A stretch of 64,000 nucleotides of DNA, taken from the NCBI RefSeq assembly GCF_024436035.1, contig NZ_JANFNG010000028.1:1-64000 (forward strand), written 5' to 3'. How positions within the stretch are numbered: position 1 is the stretch's first letter; every line of letters starts with the position of its first letter. This DNA comes from Streptomyces humicola. Lineage in GTDB: Bacteria > Actinomycetota > Actinomycetes > Streptomycetales > Streptomycetaceae. The translations under genes and the position numbers were made by a program. The notes under the pieces are model-generated. The model was not told the origin of the DNA, searched no databases, and saw only the letters and a list, made by a program, of their open reading frames with translations. Below are positions 42,931-51,332 of the stretch, in pieces.

Positions 42931-43455
42931 ATGCGCGGTGCAAAGATCGGGCTGCGGGCCCGGCACGAGGCTGACGTTCCGGTTCTTCATGCTGGGCTGT
43001 ACGACGACGTGGCGACCCGATCGCGCGCCGACTCCCGTCCTTGGCGACCCATACCTCCATCTGCCCAGTCTCCCTATGCGGTTGCTGAGCCATCAGATAA
43101 CGCTGCATGCTTCTCGGTGGTAGAACTCGACTCGCAGGCGCTCGCCGGTGAAGCCTTGCTCTGGCGCATTGACACGCATAACAGAACAGCCCACTTGGGG
43201 ATTTCCTTGCTCCCGGATTACCGCGGCCGTGGGTACGGCTCGGACGTCGTCCGTGTGCTGTGCGAGTACGGGTTTGCCGTGCGCGGATTGCAACGGCTAC
43301 AGGTTGAGACCCTGGCGGACAACGCTCCGATGATCGCGGCGGCAACGAATGCCGGGTTCACCATCGAGGGCACGATACGGCGCTCAGCTTGGGTGTATGG
43401 CGCATTCGCCGACGAGGTTGTCCTCGGCCTCCTCGCCCACGAATGGACGTTGTAG
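42931..43455 (+). CDS. GNAT acetyltransferase
   Basis: The 174-aa protein is a GNAT enzyme: LRARHEADVPVLHAGLYDDV at the start, AHLGISLLPDYRGRGYGSDV as the acetyl-CoA loop (RGRGYG), RLQVETLADNAPMIAAATNA and a final GTIRRSAWVYGAFADEVVLG. The arrangement is that of RimJ/RimL-like enzymes. The substrate is unknown. CAGG lies just before ATG 42931, rather close. It sits immediately outside the tRNA-Thr-bracketed segment. Confidence 0.82.
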   Translation: MRGAKIGLRARHEADVPVLHAGLYDDVATRSRADSRPWRPIPPSAQSPYAVAEPSDNAACFSVVELDSQALAGEALLWRIDTHNRTAHLGISLLPDYRGRGYGSDVVRVLCEYGFAVRGLQRLQVETLADNAPMIAAATNAGFTIEGTIRRSAWVYGAFADEVVLGLLAHEWTL

Positions 43456-43544
43456 GCGCCCCCGGTGATCGAGTGGCGACAGCCTGGATGGGCCCATCCC
43501 CAGCCATCGACCACGCCCACACACCACCTTGATGACGCTAACAA

Positions 43545-43640
43545 CGCAGACGGCTCGGGGGGCTTGCCTCCCGACTGTTCCAGCAGGTCACGGCGCCTGT
43601 GGCTCGTCCACGTGGTACCGCTCGTCCACAGATAGTCCAC
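43545..43640 (-). repeat. mini-frame repeat, copy 1
   Basis: From GTG 43640 the minus strand reads VDYLWTSGTTWTSHRRRDLL and EQSGGKPPEP. A closely similar frame occurs at 47477-47578. The two DNA segments align over about 85 bp. In this copy the frame continues past the similarity without a prompt stop. Confidence 0.6.
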
Positions 43641-43711
43641 GGCGCGGCAGTCGGCCTCTCTCCGCGGCTCCTTCGCACCGGGCAATCACGGGGCGGTAGT
43701 TAGGCCCGCGG

Positions 43712-44146
43712 TCACCTGTCGCCGTCGACGTAGTAAGTGGCATACTCCGCCGCCCGACGCACGACGGAGAAGCCCTCGAAGTCTCCAGCCGCTTCACAGC
43801 CCAGCAGCCGCTGTAGGGCCGCCTGGGCTTGCTCCGAAGCAGGGTGCCTGCACAGGAACGCCTTCGTCCCGGCAAGGCCAGCTCCGCATAGCAACTGGAC
43901 GTCGATCGAACAATCGGCGTCCCAGCTGGACGTCTTCGCGCGCCATATGGTCAGAACGTCACTGAGCGCACCCGTGTTGAACAACTGGAAACAACTCAGT
44001 CTCATCAGTTCGGTGTCCCCGAGCCCTTGCTGTCGCCGTTCCTTGCGCGTCTCCGCATCCAGCAGCTCGCGCACCTCGTCGAGTAGCGCGCCCGCCGGGC
44101 GCAAGCCATAGCGGTCAAGGCTCTCGTCAACGGTCATCACGGTCAC
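43712..44146 (-). CDS. hypothetical protein
   Basis: The 144-aa protein (MTVDESLDRYGLRPAGALLD from ATG 44137, or three residues longer from GTG 44146) is predicted mostly helical and soluble. It contains LLDAETRKERRQQGLGDTEL and CSIDVQLLCGAGLAGTKAFL. TATGCT lies 7 nt before GTG 44146, which supports a leaderless start there. I recognise no family; the overall look is of a small regulatory or immunity-type protein. Confidence 0.6.
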   Translation of the reverse strand: MTVMTVDESLDRYGLRPAGALLDEVRELLDAETRKERRQQGLGDTELMRLSCFQLFNTGALSDVLTIWRAKTSSWDADCSIDVQLLCGAGLAGTKAFLCRHPASEQAQAALQRLLGCEAAGDFEGFSVVRRAAEYATYYVDGDR

Positions 44147-44228
44147 GGTGGGGAGCATAGGGCTCAGGGACGAGCAAAGATCCACGCGGGACTGCCGGGA
44201 CCCTCGCATTACAAGTTCGGTCCCGGGT

Positions 44229-44582
44229 TCAAGCAACCTGCTTGAACCCATGCTTCCGCTGGAAGGCTGGTCCGCCGATGTCCGCTTCGGTCCGCCGCCG
44301 TCCGGCGACGTTGATGTCACCTGGTGATGTCAAAACGGTGCGCTGGAACAGGTGCTTAGAAGATATTGGCGGCGTCCCGGAGTGGGCGTTTCTAGCCCCG
44401 AGCACCTGCGTCGATGGCCGCTGGCGTCCGGCTGTGTCGGATTCGTTGCCGTCAGCGGTGCCGCCACGGCCGTCGGCTCCAGCCGCCTCGTCCCGAACTA
44501 CGAGCCGGGCGGTCGCTGACGTCTGCCGGTTGAGCAGACGAGCGGCCCGACCCAGTGCCTCGGCCGACCAGGCACCGGGCAT
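44229..44582 (-). CDS. uncertain hypothetical protein
   Basis: The 117-aa frame (MPGAWSAEALGRAARLLNRQ) has a strong GGGAGG just 3-4 nt before ATG 44582, rather too close. The second half is rich in Arg, Gly and Ser and looks less protein-like. It may be a decayed gene. I assign no function. Confidence 0.3.
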   Translation of the reverse strand: MPGAWSAEALGRAARLLNRQTSATARLVVRDEAAGADGRGGTADGNESDTAGRQRPSTQVLGARNAHSGTPPISSKHLFQRTVLTSPGDINVAGRRRTEADIGGPAFQRKHGFKQVA

Positions 44583-44669
44583 AGCCCTCCCTAAGATAAT
44601 CGATCGCGTATGACCACTGAAGACATCGGACTCAGTCACCTAGTGCTCCAGCTGTAGATGGCTTCCGGG

Positions 44670-44954
44670 CTAGCCGATGTGTTGCATTCCACCGCTGATG
44701 TTGCCGCTCTTAAATAGATTCGCGGAGTTTACGGAGTCGTTTACGATAGTGAAATTTCCACTGTTCACTGAATTTCCATAAACGACGAAGTTTCCGCTGT
44801 CGACACTGTTACCGCTGCCGACGGGTTCGTTGATGCACCCCGTGGGCCGAAGGTGGGCACTGGCCGGCTCCTGAGCGTGCGAGACCCCCGCTGTCACCGC
44901 GAGCAAGCCGCAGGTTCCCGCTGCGGCGGCCGCGTTGCGGACACGTCTCGTCAC
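44670..44954 (-). CDS. small secreted Asn-Ser-Gly repeat protein
   Basis: The 94-aa protein has a signal peptide (RNAAAAAGTCGLLAVTAGVS, cleavage near SHA) and a mature part built from short repeats: GSGNSVDSGNFVVYGNSVNS, GNFTIVNDSVNSANLFKSGN. The unit is roughly (N/S)SGNxxxx. GGGAG precedes the GTG start at 44954. A gene on the other strand 175 bp away encodes a relative. The function is unknown; secreted Asn/Gly repeat proteins often assemble on the cell surface. Confidence 0.7.
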   Translation of the reverse strand: MTRRVRNAAAAAGTCGLLAVTAGVSHAQEPASAHLRPTGCINEPVGSGNSVDSGNFVVYGNSVNSGNFTIVNDSVNSANLFKSGNISGGMQHIG

Positions 44955-45129
44955 GGTTGTCTCCCGGCCTTTTACGCCAACAGGTGCCTAGTTCCCCGGA
45001 CGAGCGGTGCGGAAAACGGCCAGGCGCCGCCGCTCACCTTTCTGGCCGTGAGCTGATGCCGCATGCCACGCGCCAGGCGAGGATGGATGCGCCAGACGGA
45101 GGGTGCAGCGAGATTGGGAGAATGCGGTG

Positions 45130-45381
45130 ATGAAACCCATGCGTATGGGCGCTGTCGTCATAGGAGCCTGCGGTCTACTCCTGGCGGCAGCTGGTACCTC
45201 GGCAGCTCAGACGGCGGCTGACCATGGCCCCGGATGGTGGCCCCGAGACCGAGATGGTGTAACCAACTCTTACAACTTCTCAAATACTATTAATTCCTTT
45301 CGCAGTGGAAACACGTTCAACAGCGGAAATATGGCCAACGGCAACCAGTGGATCGCTGGTGGCGGTCGTCAGAACAATTAG
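45130..45381 (+). CDS. small secreted Asn-Ser-Gly repeat protein, divergent partner
   Basis: The 83-aa protein has a signal peptide (MGAVVIGACGLLLAAAGTSA) and a C-terminal stretch SYNFSNTINSFRSGNTFNSG then NMANGNQW with the same NSGN-type repeats as the divergent neighbour. GGGAG lies about 10 nt before ATG 45130; other in-frame ATGs lie at 45139 and 45145. The two genes share a 175-bp divergent promoter region and are probably regulated together. Confidence 0.7.
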   Translation: MKPMRMGAVVIGACGLLLAAAGTSAAQTAADHGPGWWPRDRDGVTNSYNFSNTINSFRSGNTFNSGNMANGNQWIAGGGRQNN

Positions 45382-45968
45382 ACTGAGTCCGTCCGCAGTG
45401 GAGAGGATTGGGCTGACCTGCCTCAACCCTGGCCTGGGCGAACGGCGCAGGGTGCCCGTGTTTCCCCGCCATTCCCCGTGGCTCCCCGCCTCGTCTGGCA
45501 CGAATTGGCTGCATCACCTCATGCCGAGGAACTGGACCTCCAGGTGAGCGAATTGCTGGATTAGCGCACCGAGGGATCCCGCCGAACTGGAGGAATGAGG
45601 TCTCTCTCGGAGGCACTACGGGCGGCCGCCTCAGACCATCGTGGCCACCCCATGCCTCGACACACTCCCCCGCTGGTTATCGAACCAGAAACCGCGCAGC
45701 GCCGTCACGGCGGTTGCCGCTCTTGACCCCCAGAGCAGCGGGTTAAGGGTTTTTTGCAGGTCAGAACGCATCTGATGCACGCGCTGTCGTTCTCTTGAGC
45801 TGTCGTTGTGTGCTCGCCGCATAGCGCGTGGTCCCCAGATGGTCCCCAAGCGACCGGGGCAAGGCACGCCCGTGGCACGAGTCCGCCAGGGCCCCTCTGC
45901 TGTTCCCGCCATCCCGGGATGACCCCACCACCTCCTCCCGGGAGGTCGCACGGCTGGTCACTGGAAGC
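45382..45968. other. no supported gene
   Basis: About 590 bp without a convincing frame. GGTCCCCAGATGGTCCCC near 45830 contains a direct repeat GGTCCCC of the kind seen near integrase genes of Streptomyces elements, but no integrase is left here. Confidence 0.45.
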
Positions 45969-47372
45969 TCAGGAGCTACCGCCGTACTCCCTCAGCAACT
46001 TGTTGAGGTTTCGAATCTTATCCACGTCCGCTCTCGGCAAGGGATCGCTGCTGTTGAAATGCATGACGTTGTTGCGGATCCTGCGGATCTCCTCGAGCCG
46101 CCCGATGAACACCTTACGGTCCAACGGCCACCCCAGTTGTTGCCACCGGTCAGGGTTCTCAAGGAGCCGGAGATAGTCTCCGACGGTCATGTCACCGAAA
46201 GACGTGACGCGCTCGCCCGCTGGGTCGCACAGGCCGGTCACCTCGGACAAGGTGAAGGTCCCTGCGATGACCTGCCGCAGCCTGCGATCCATCTCTCCGA
46301 TCAGAAGGAAGTGGCTGGCCAGGTCGCCGTACGCCTGCGCTACGTCGGCGGCGGTGACGATACCGGCGATTGCGTTGTGATGGTCCTTTACAAGTACGAA
46401 GTCCAACTCCGCAAGCGCGGGCAGGATATCGATCAGATCATGATCGTAACGAACGTCGCGGGCATCCACGATGGCCTGGGAGAGGGAAGCATCCGGATCG
46501 GCATGCCGGGCACGGGCTATGGACTTCCAGGAGAGGGCACCCCGCAGGTTGTGCGGACCAGCGAGGACGGGGAGTTGAGAGAAGTCATGGAGCGCCATCA
46601 GCGTGATTGCCTCCTCGAAGGTCGCAGTCGGCTTGACACTGATCACTCCACCAAGGGCGGAAGGCAGCGTGCCCACCGTCAATCCAGTCTCGCGAGATTC
46701 ATCCTCGTCTGAAGCGGTCGTGAACGCCGGTGCACCGGCGACGAGCCCTTCTGCCGAATTCCCTTCCGCAGCCTTGACGAGCTGGATGGTCGAGGCCAGC
46801 GGGACCTTGTCGAATCCCGGCGCGGTAACCAGGCTGTGGTTAGCGAGCTCGGCCTCGATCTGCTCATTGACGAGACCGCGCCCCGTGGCGCCCCACCAGG
46901 TCAGGAGTTCCTCTACCGAAAGAGACTGCGGCTGGCCAGCCTCGGCCAGCTCACGGGCCCTCTTCAGCCGAGCGTGCCTTTCACTAGGCGCAACCGAAGT
47001 TTGCTGCTCTTCCGCCGTGTCCGGATCGGCTTCCTCGGCAGCCTGGTCCAGCAGTTGCTGGCGCAAGGTGGCGAGAGGTCTGCCGTCGGTCACCGCCCAT
47101 GCAGTCCACCCGTCGAACGATCCCCTGCCAACGGCGACAGCGGCGGCCTTGGACGGCGAGCGGAACTCTTCCCCGTCGTCCAGGCGAATCCAGCCCTTGG
47201 CGGTGACGGTGGCATGATGGGTATCTCCGACGAGGGGCCGTACGAACGTCAGCCGCTCACCTTCCTTGAGCAGCCCGTTGCTCAGCAGGTCGGCGAGTCT
47301 CACCCGCCGCCCGTCCAGGAGGTACCGGGCCCGGGAACGTCTTTCGGTCGGCTCGGCTGCCGAATCGCTCAT
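45969..47372 (-). CDS. RAMA-CBS-CBS-HEPN protein, putative defence or stress effector
   Basis: The 467-aa protein has four parts. Residues 17-93 match the RAMA domain (VRLADLLSNGLLKEGERLTF, WIRLDDGEEFRSPSKAAAVA), which accompanies restriction enzymes and methylases and is thought to read modified DNA. A charged linker follows, then a segment at 150-200 (LTWWGATGRGLVNEQIEAEL). Two CBS motifs cover about 230-350 (GVISVKPTATFEEAITLMAL; DFVLVKDHHNAIAGIVTAAD), the fold that binds adenine nucleotides. The C-terminal 110 residues are HEPN/Swt1-like and contain RNNVMH (Arg433-His438), the RX4H signature of HEPN ribonucleases. The chain thus joins a DNA-modification reader, a nucleotide sensor and a likely RNase. 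AAGG precedes ATG 47372. No partner gene is adjacent. Confidence 0.7.
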   Translation of the reverse strand: MSDSAAEPTERRSRARYLLDGRRVRLADLLSNGLLKEGERLTFVRPLVGDTHHATVTAKGWIRLDDGEEFRSPSKAAAVAVGRGSFDGWTAWAVTDGRPLATLRQQLLDQAAEEADPDTAEEQQTSVAPSERHARLKRARELAEAGQPQSLSVEELLTWWGATGRGLVNEQIEAELANHSLVTAPGFDKVPLASTIQLVKAAEGNSAEGLVAGAPAFTTASDEDESRETGLTVGTLPSALGGVISVKPTATFEEAITLMALHDFSQLPVLAGPHNLRGALSWKSIARARHADPDASLSQAIVDARDVRYDHDLIDILPALAELDFVLVKDHHNAIAGIVTAADVAQAYGDLASHFLLIGEMDRRLRQVIAGTFTLSEVTGLCDPAGERVTSFGDMTVGDYLRLLENPDRWQQLGWPLDRKVFIGRLEEIRRIRNNVMHFNSSDPLPRADVDKIRNLNKLLREYGGSS

Positions 47373-47476
47373 GAAACCTGCCTTCGCTCTGTGACTGGAG
47401 GCCGGAATCCGGCACTCAGGCGGGTGGACTCGTGCTAGTGCAGCATCTCATTCAGGGTCCCCGACAGGATTCAAAA

Positions 47477-47578
47477 CTACGCACCCGGCTCCGGAGGGGG
47501 CTTGCCTCCTGCCTGTTCCAGCAGGTCAGGGCGGCTGTGGATCGTCCATGTGGTGCCGCTCGTCCACAGATAGTCCAT
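47477..47578 (-). repeat. mini-frame repeat, copy 2
   Basis: ATG 47578 opens a 33-codon frame reading MDYLWTSGTTWTIHSRPDLL and EQAGGKPPPEPGA before a stop. It matches the copy at 43545-43640 at 26 or so of 30 residues. It may be a real very small protein or the end of a larger lost gene present twice. Confidence 0.5.
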
Positions 47579-47686
47579 GCCCGGTGAGTTGGCGGCGTCC
47601 TTGCTGCCTGTTCGCCCCGGCCGTGGGCTGTGATCAAACTCTGCTCGGCGAAGTGGCCACATCTCAAACCTTGTTGAAAACCCGTG

Positions 47687-47716
47687 TGAGACTCGCGCGC
47701 ATCTGACATAGTCTCA
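47687..47716 (+). promoter_or_regulatory. inverted repeat over the promoter of the 47719 gene
   Basis: TGAGACT (47687-47693) and AGTCTCA (47710-47716) are perfect 7-bp arms ending 2 nt before the start codon. CATAGT between them could be the -10 of a leaderless transcript, so a protein bound here would block both transcription and early translation. Confidence 0.5.
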
Positions 47717-47718
47717 TC

Positions 47719-48117
47719 ATGGTTAGTACTCCGTTCAGGGACACCGCGCGCAGCAGTGCGCGCAACAAGGACTACATCTCCATGTCGGTGGAGTGCGATC
47801 GAGCCCGCTCGCACTCGTGGTGGAAGAACATGGTGGAGTGCGGAGCTTGGGGAGTGACTCCCAGTGGCGCACGCGTGGGGCCTCCTACGCCCGATGAGTT
47901 TCCCGGCATCGCCAAGCTGTTCGGAACGACAGTGGAGCAGGTTGCTGCGATGGTCGCCGCCGATTGGTACGGGCAAGAGCCGCACGGCGGCGTTTCTCCG
48001 AGGGTGATGAACCTTGCGCCGCTAGTTGATCAGCTCACCCCAGAGCAGGCCGACGCGCTTGGCCTGATAGTCCGGAGCATGGTCGACCGGGGTGCGGAGA
48101 CCGAGCGGGCGGCGTAG
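47719..48117 (+). CDS. small protein of the regulator-like type, function unknown
   Basis: The 132-aa protein (MVSTPFRDTARSSARNKDYI) is soluble. Its middle (PTPDEFPGIAKLFGTTVEQV) resembles the C-terminal part of Streptomyces helix-turn-helix proteins encoded on integrative elements, though no complete DNA-binding motif is visible. A dyad spans its promoter, so autoregulation is possible. It is divergent from the RAMA-CBS-HEPN gene, about 350 bp away, and could be its regulator. 48118-48397 shows no gene. Confidence 0.5.
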   Translation: MVSTPFRDTARSSARNKDYISMSVECDRARSHSWWKNMVECGAWGVTPSGARVGPPTPDEFPGIAKLFGTTVEQVAAMVAADWYGQEPHGGVSPRVMNLAPLVDQLTPEQADALGLIVRSMVDRGAETERAA

Positions 48118-48397
48118 CGGGTTTGGCCGGTGGCCTGCCTGGGCTGGGGTCGGGCATGATCAGGGGGCCGTACGCTTGCTCAGCGAATCGGGCGGGGCGG
48201 AGCCCTGCCCGGTGAATCCGGCCGATTGGCCCCCTGGTCTTGCTCGACGCGGGTCCCTGACCAGGGAGGTGGGTAAAGCCGCGGAGTCGACCGCCCCAGC
48301 CACGGTGCAACCCTTTCAGGTAAGTCGGCTGTTGCGCTCGCGCGCGGCCGGCGGCCGGGGCCGGAGCGGGGCGGAGACATGAGCGTCGGCCCCGGCG

Positions 48398-48817
48398 GTG
48401 AGCCGGGGCGCGCGCGGCGAGCACGTCAGCAGGTTCAGCAACGCGAACGGGTGGGCTCGCGCAGTCACCGTCGACGCGGCAGGTGCACGGGCGGCGGTCG
48501 GCTCCGGTACCGGGGAGATCTCCGTGCGGGACATCGGCAGCGACAGGTTCATTGCGCATCTGGCGGGGCACACCGGACGCATCCTCATGCTCGGTTTCGC
48601 TGAGGATGGTGATGGACTGGTGTCGGCGGCTGCCGATGGAACGGTACGACTGTGGTCGCTCAGCGAGCAGCGGCAGACTGCGGAGGTGCGTGTCGATGCC
48701 TCGCTCCATTGCGCCGGGTTCGAGCGCGCGACGGGGCAGGTTCTCGTCGGCAGCGCGGCCGGCGTCGTCGCTCTGACCATCAACGACCAAGCAACCCCAG
48801 ACGGAGGAACTCGGTAG
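48398..48817 (+). CDS. WD40-repeat fragment
   Basis: The 139-aa frame from GTG 48398 encodes about two WD40 units: HLAGHTGRILMLGFAEDGDG, LVSAAADGTVRLWSLSEQ, then a last blade ending VLVGSAAGVVALTI. A full propeller needs six to eight blades, so this is probably the 3' end of a truncated STAND- or kinase-type WD40 gene that now begins at a chance GTG after an in-frame stop at 48380. It ends 3 nt before the ARMT1 gene, which suggests the two were cotranscribed. Confidence 0.55.
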   Translation: MSRGARGEHVSRFSNANGWARAVTVDAAGARAAVGSGTGEISVRDIGSDRFIAHLAGHTGRILMLGFAEDGDGLVSAAADGTVRLWSLSEQRQTAEVRVDASLHCAGFERATGQVLVGSAAGVVALTINDQATPDGGTR

Positions 48818-48820
48818 ACG

Positions 48821-50002
48821 ATGCCCGAAGCAGCGAACGCGCCCGAACACGGCGCACCCGTGATCACGAGCGAGACGCCGGGCTCCTTCGCCTGGAGCGT
48901 CCTCGACAAGCGGCACCCGGCCCTGATCCAGCAGGTGCGCGACGCCTTCCCGTACACGCCGGAGCAGCACCAGGCGCTTGACGCCCTGCTTGAGGAGATC
49001 ACGGACGGAGTGATCGAGCCGCTGCCCGTCGGTGCGCACGGCGAGAGGGAGTGGGCCGAGTGGGGGAAGGGGTACTTCGGCCGGTCCTGGTTCGAGGTGC
49101 CGTTCTTGTGGGCGGAGAGCTACTTCTACCGCAAGCTCCTCCAGGCCGTGGGCTACTTCGAGCCGGGACCATGGCAGGGCATCGATCCCTTCGCCCCGTT
49201 CAAACGCGCCGAGCTGCGCGGCTCGGCTGTCGCAGAGGAACTCGCCGCCCTCGACGATCTGGCCGATCTGCCGCCGGACGACCAGGACCGCGCCGTGCTC
49301 CTCGGCGCATTGTGGGGCAACCGCGCCGACCTCGGATTCCGCATCTCCTCCGGAGAGGTCGAGGAGAACGCCGGCAACCTCGTCGTGGACGACAGCGCCC
49401 AGCTCTGGGACCGCCTGGGCTCGTCGTCGCTTGCCACGGTGTGCCTGGTCGCGGACAACTCCGGTAGCGAACTGATCCCCGACCTGATCCTCATCGACCA
49501 TCTCCTGCAGACCGGCCGCGCCACCCACGCCGTGCTGCACATCAAGCCGTACCCGTACTACGTCTCCGACGCCACCACGGCCGACGTGATCGACTGCCTG
49601 CGCCGCATCGCCGAGGCGCCGGGCCGCGCACGTCAGATCGGCGGCCGATTGCGGGACGCCATGGGCAGCGGCCGACTGGATGTGCGGGCGCACTCATTCT
49701 CCTGCGCACCGCTGCCCTACGCCAAGATGCCCGTGGATCTGCGGGCCGACTTCGAACAAGCCACCCTCACCATCTTCAAGGGCGACCTGAACTACCGCCG
49801 CCTCGTCGGGGACCAGCTGTGGCCCGCGACCACCTCATTCACCGACCGCACCGTCTACTTCCCCGGCCCGGTGATTGCGCTGCGTACGCTGAAGTCCGAC
49901 GTGATCGTCGGCCTCGACGCTCAGACCCTCGCCGCGCTGGAAGCGACAGGAGAGGCGTGGCGCACGAGCGGGACGCATGCCGTCATCCAGGGTCGGCCGT
50001 AG
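48821..50002 (+). CDS. ARMT1/DUF89-family damage-control phosphatase
   Basis: The 393-aa protein matches the ARMT1-like (DUF89) family. The metal and phosphate motifs are LVADNSGSELIPDLILIDHL and LTIFKGDLNYRRLVGDQLWP. Members hydrolyse phosphate from damaged or excess sugar phosphates and phosphopantetheine-type metabolites; some were first reported as glutamate methyltransferases. The substrate here is unknown. The length and both motifs are normal, so the gene is probably active. GGAGGAACTCGG precedes ATG 48821 inside the end of the WD40 frame. Confidence 0.87.
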   Translation: MPEAANAPEHGAPVITSETPGSFAWSVLDKRHPALIQQVRDAFPYTPEQHQALDALLEEITDGVIEPLPVGAHGEREWAEWGKGYFGRSWFEVPFLWAESYFYRKLLQAVGYFEPGPWQGIDPFAPFKRAELRGSAVAEELAALDDLADLPPDDQDRAVLLGALWGNRADLGFRISSGEVEENAGNLVVDDSAQLWDRLGSSSLATVCLVADNSGSELIPDLILIDHLLQTGRATHAVLHIKPYPYYVSDATTADVIDCLRRIAEAPGRARQIGGRLRDAMGSGRLDVRAHSFSCAPLPYAKMPVDLRADFEQATLTIFKGDLNYRRLVGDQLWPATTSFTDRTVYFPGPVIALRTLKSDVIVGLDAQTLAALEATGEAWRTSGTHAVIQGRP

Positions 50003-50054
50003 GCGGAGCTTGTTGTCCGGGCGGCATGGCGCCGCCCGGACAATGGTGCTGCTG

Positions 50055-51327
50055 TCAGGGTGTCAGCCGGTGCAGGTCACGCGGGAACAGCGTGGTGCGG
50101 CGGATGTTGTCGGCCCCGGTGAGGCGGGCAGTCCACCGCTCCAGGCTCAGGGCGAACCCGCCGTGCGGCGGCATGCCGTGGGCGAAGGCGGACAAGTAGC
50201 TCTCGTACGGCCCGGTGGATTCACCGCGTGCGGCGAGGGCCTTACTCCTCGTGCCGGTGCAGCCGCTGGCCGCCGGTGACCAGTTCCAGCCCGCGGAAGA
50301 GCAGGTCGAAGCTGTTGGAGTACTGCGGGTGGCCCGGCTCGGGGTGGGTGTAGAAGGGGCGCTTGGCCATCGGGTAGCCGGTGACGAACAGGAACTCGCT
50401 GCCGTGCTCGCGTAGCGCCCACTCGCTCAGGTACCGCTCGTGCGCCGGGGCGAGGTCCGGCTCGTCCGCGCCGAGCATGGCCATGGCGTCGCCGAAGTGG
50501 ATCTGCGGGATCTCGGCCGGCACCTCCGGCAGCTTCACGCCGAGCAGCTGGACGGCCTCGGCGGCACGCGACGGGACGGCTTCGACCAGCCCGGCGACGG
50601 CCTCCCGCACCACGGCCATGACGTCGCGGTGGTCTGTGATGAACCCGAGTTCGGCGTCGAGGCTGGTGTACTGCGCCAGGTGCCTGGCGGTGTCGTGCGG
50701 CTCGGCGCGGAAGACCGGCCCGGTCTCGTACACCCGCTCGAAGACCCCGACCATGGCCTGCTTGAAGAACTGCGGCGACTGGGCCAGGTACGCGGTGCGG
50801 CCGAACCAGTCGAGGGTGAAGACGTTGGCGCCGGACTCGGTGGCCGAGGAGACGACCTTCGGGGTGTGGATCTCGGTGAAGTCCAGTGCGTCGAGGGCTG
50901 CGCGGAAGCCCGCGACGGAGGCGGCGGAGATCTGGTACGGGGCGCGCAGCTGCGGGTGCCGCAGGGTGACCGGGGCGTGGTCCAGGATCGTCGGCAAGAC
51001 CGCAGGCACGGTGGGCCGGTACAGGTCGAACGGCGGCGCCTCCGCCAGGCTCGACAGCGGCTCGATCTCGGGCGAGGTCAGCTCGACGCCGCCCGGGGCT
51101 TGGGCGTTGGCGGTCACGGTGCCGCGCACGCGCAGCACGGTCTCCTCAGGGAAGTCGCCGCCCGGCTCGGTCAGGACGATCTGGGCGAGTCCGGAGCGGT
51201 CACGCAGGATCAGGAAGGTGACGGATTTCAGCTCGCGGCGGCGGTGCAGCCAACCGGAGACTTCAACGGTTTGGCCGACGTGTTCTGGCAACTGGGCGGC
51301 CAGCACGCGGGTCGTAGGGTGGATCAT
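50055..51327 (-). pseudogene. aspS: archaeal-type aspartyl-tRNA synthetase, frameshifted before motif 3
   Basis: GGAGGG precedes ATG 51327. The N-terminal OB domain (GQTVEVSGWLHRRRELKSVT) and class II motif 2 (VYETGPVFRAEPHDTARHLA) are intact and typical of the short, archaeal-type AspRS of about 430 residues without the bacterial GAD insert. At 50242 the frame stops after GGQRLHRHEE. One frame over, it continues GESTGPYESYLSAFAHGMPP, HGGFALSLERWTARLTGADN and IRRTTLFPRDLHRLTP to a stop at 50055. About five bases seem deleted. Motif 3 (GGFALSLERW), needed for ATP binding, lies after the break, so the product should be inactive. A T-box leader precedes it. Such AspRS often also charge tRNA-Asn. 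Confidence 0.8.
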
Positions 51328-51332
51328 CGCGG

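Noticed and set aside
42671-43123. Protein starting with the peptide PPVGFEPTTPALQE
   Set aside because: That peptide is a familiar artefact of translating tRNA-type sequence; the frame runs through the attachment-site repeat and out of frame over the GNAT gene.
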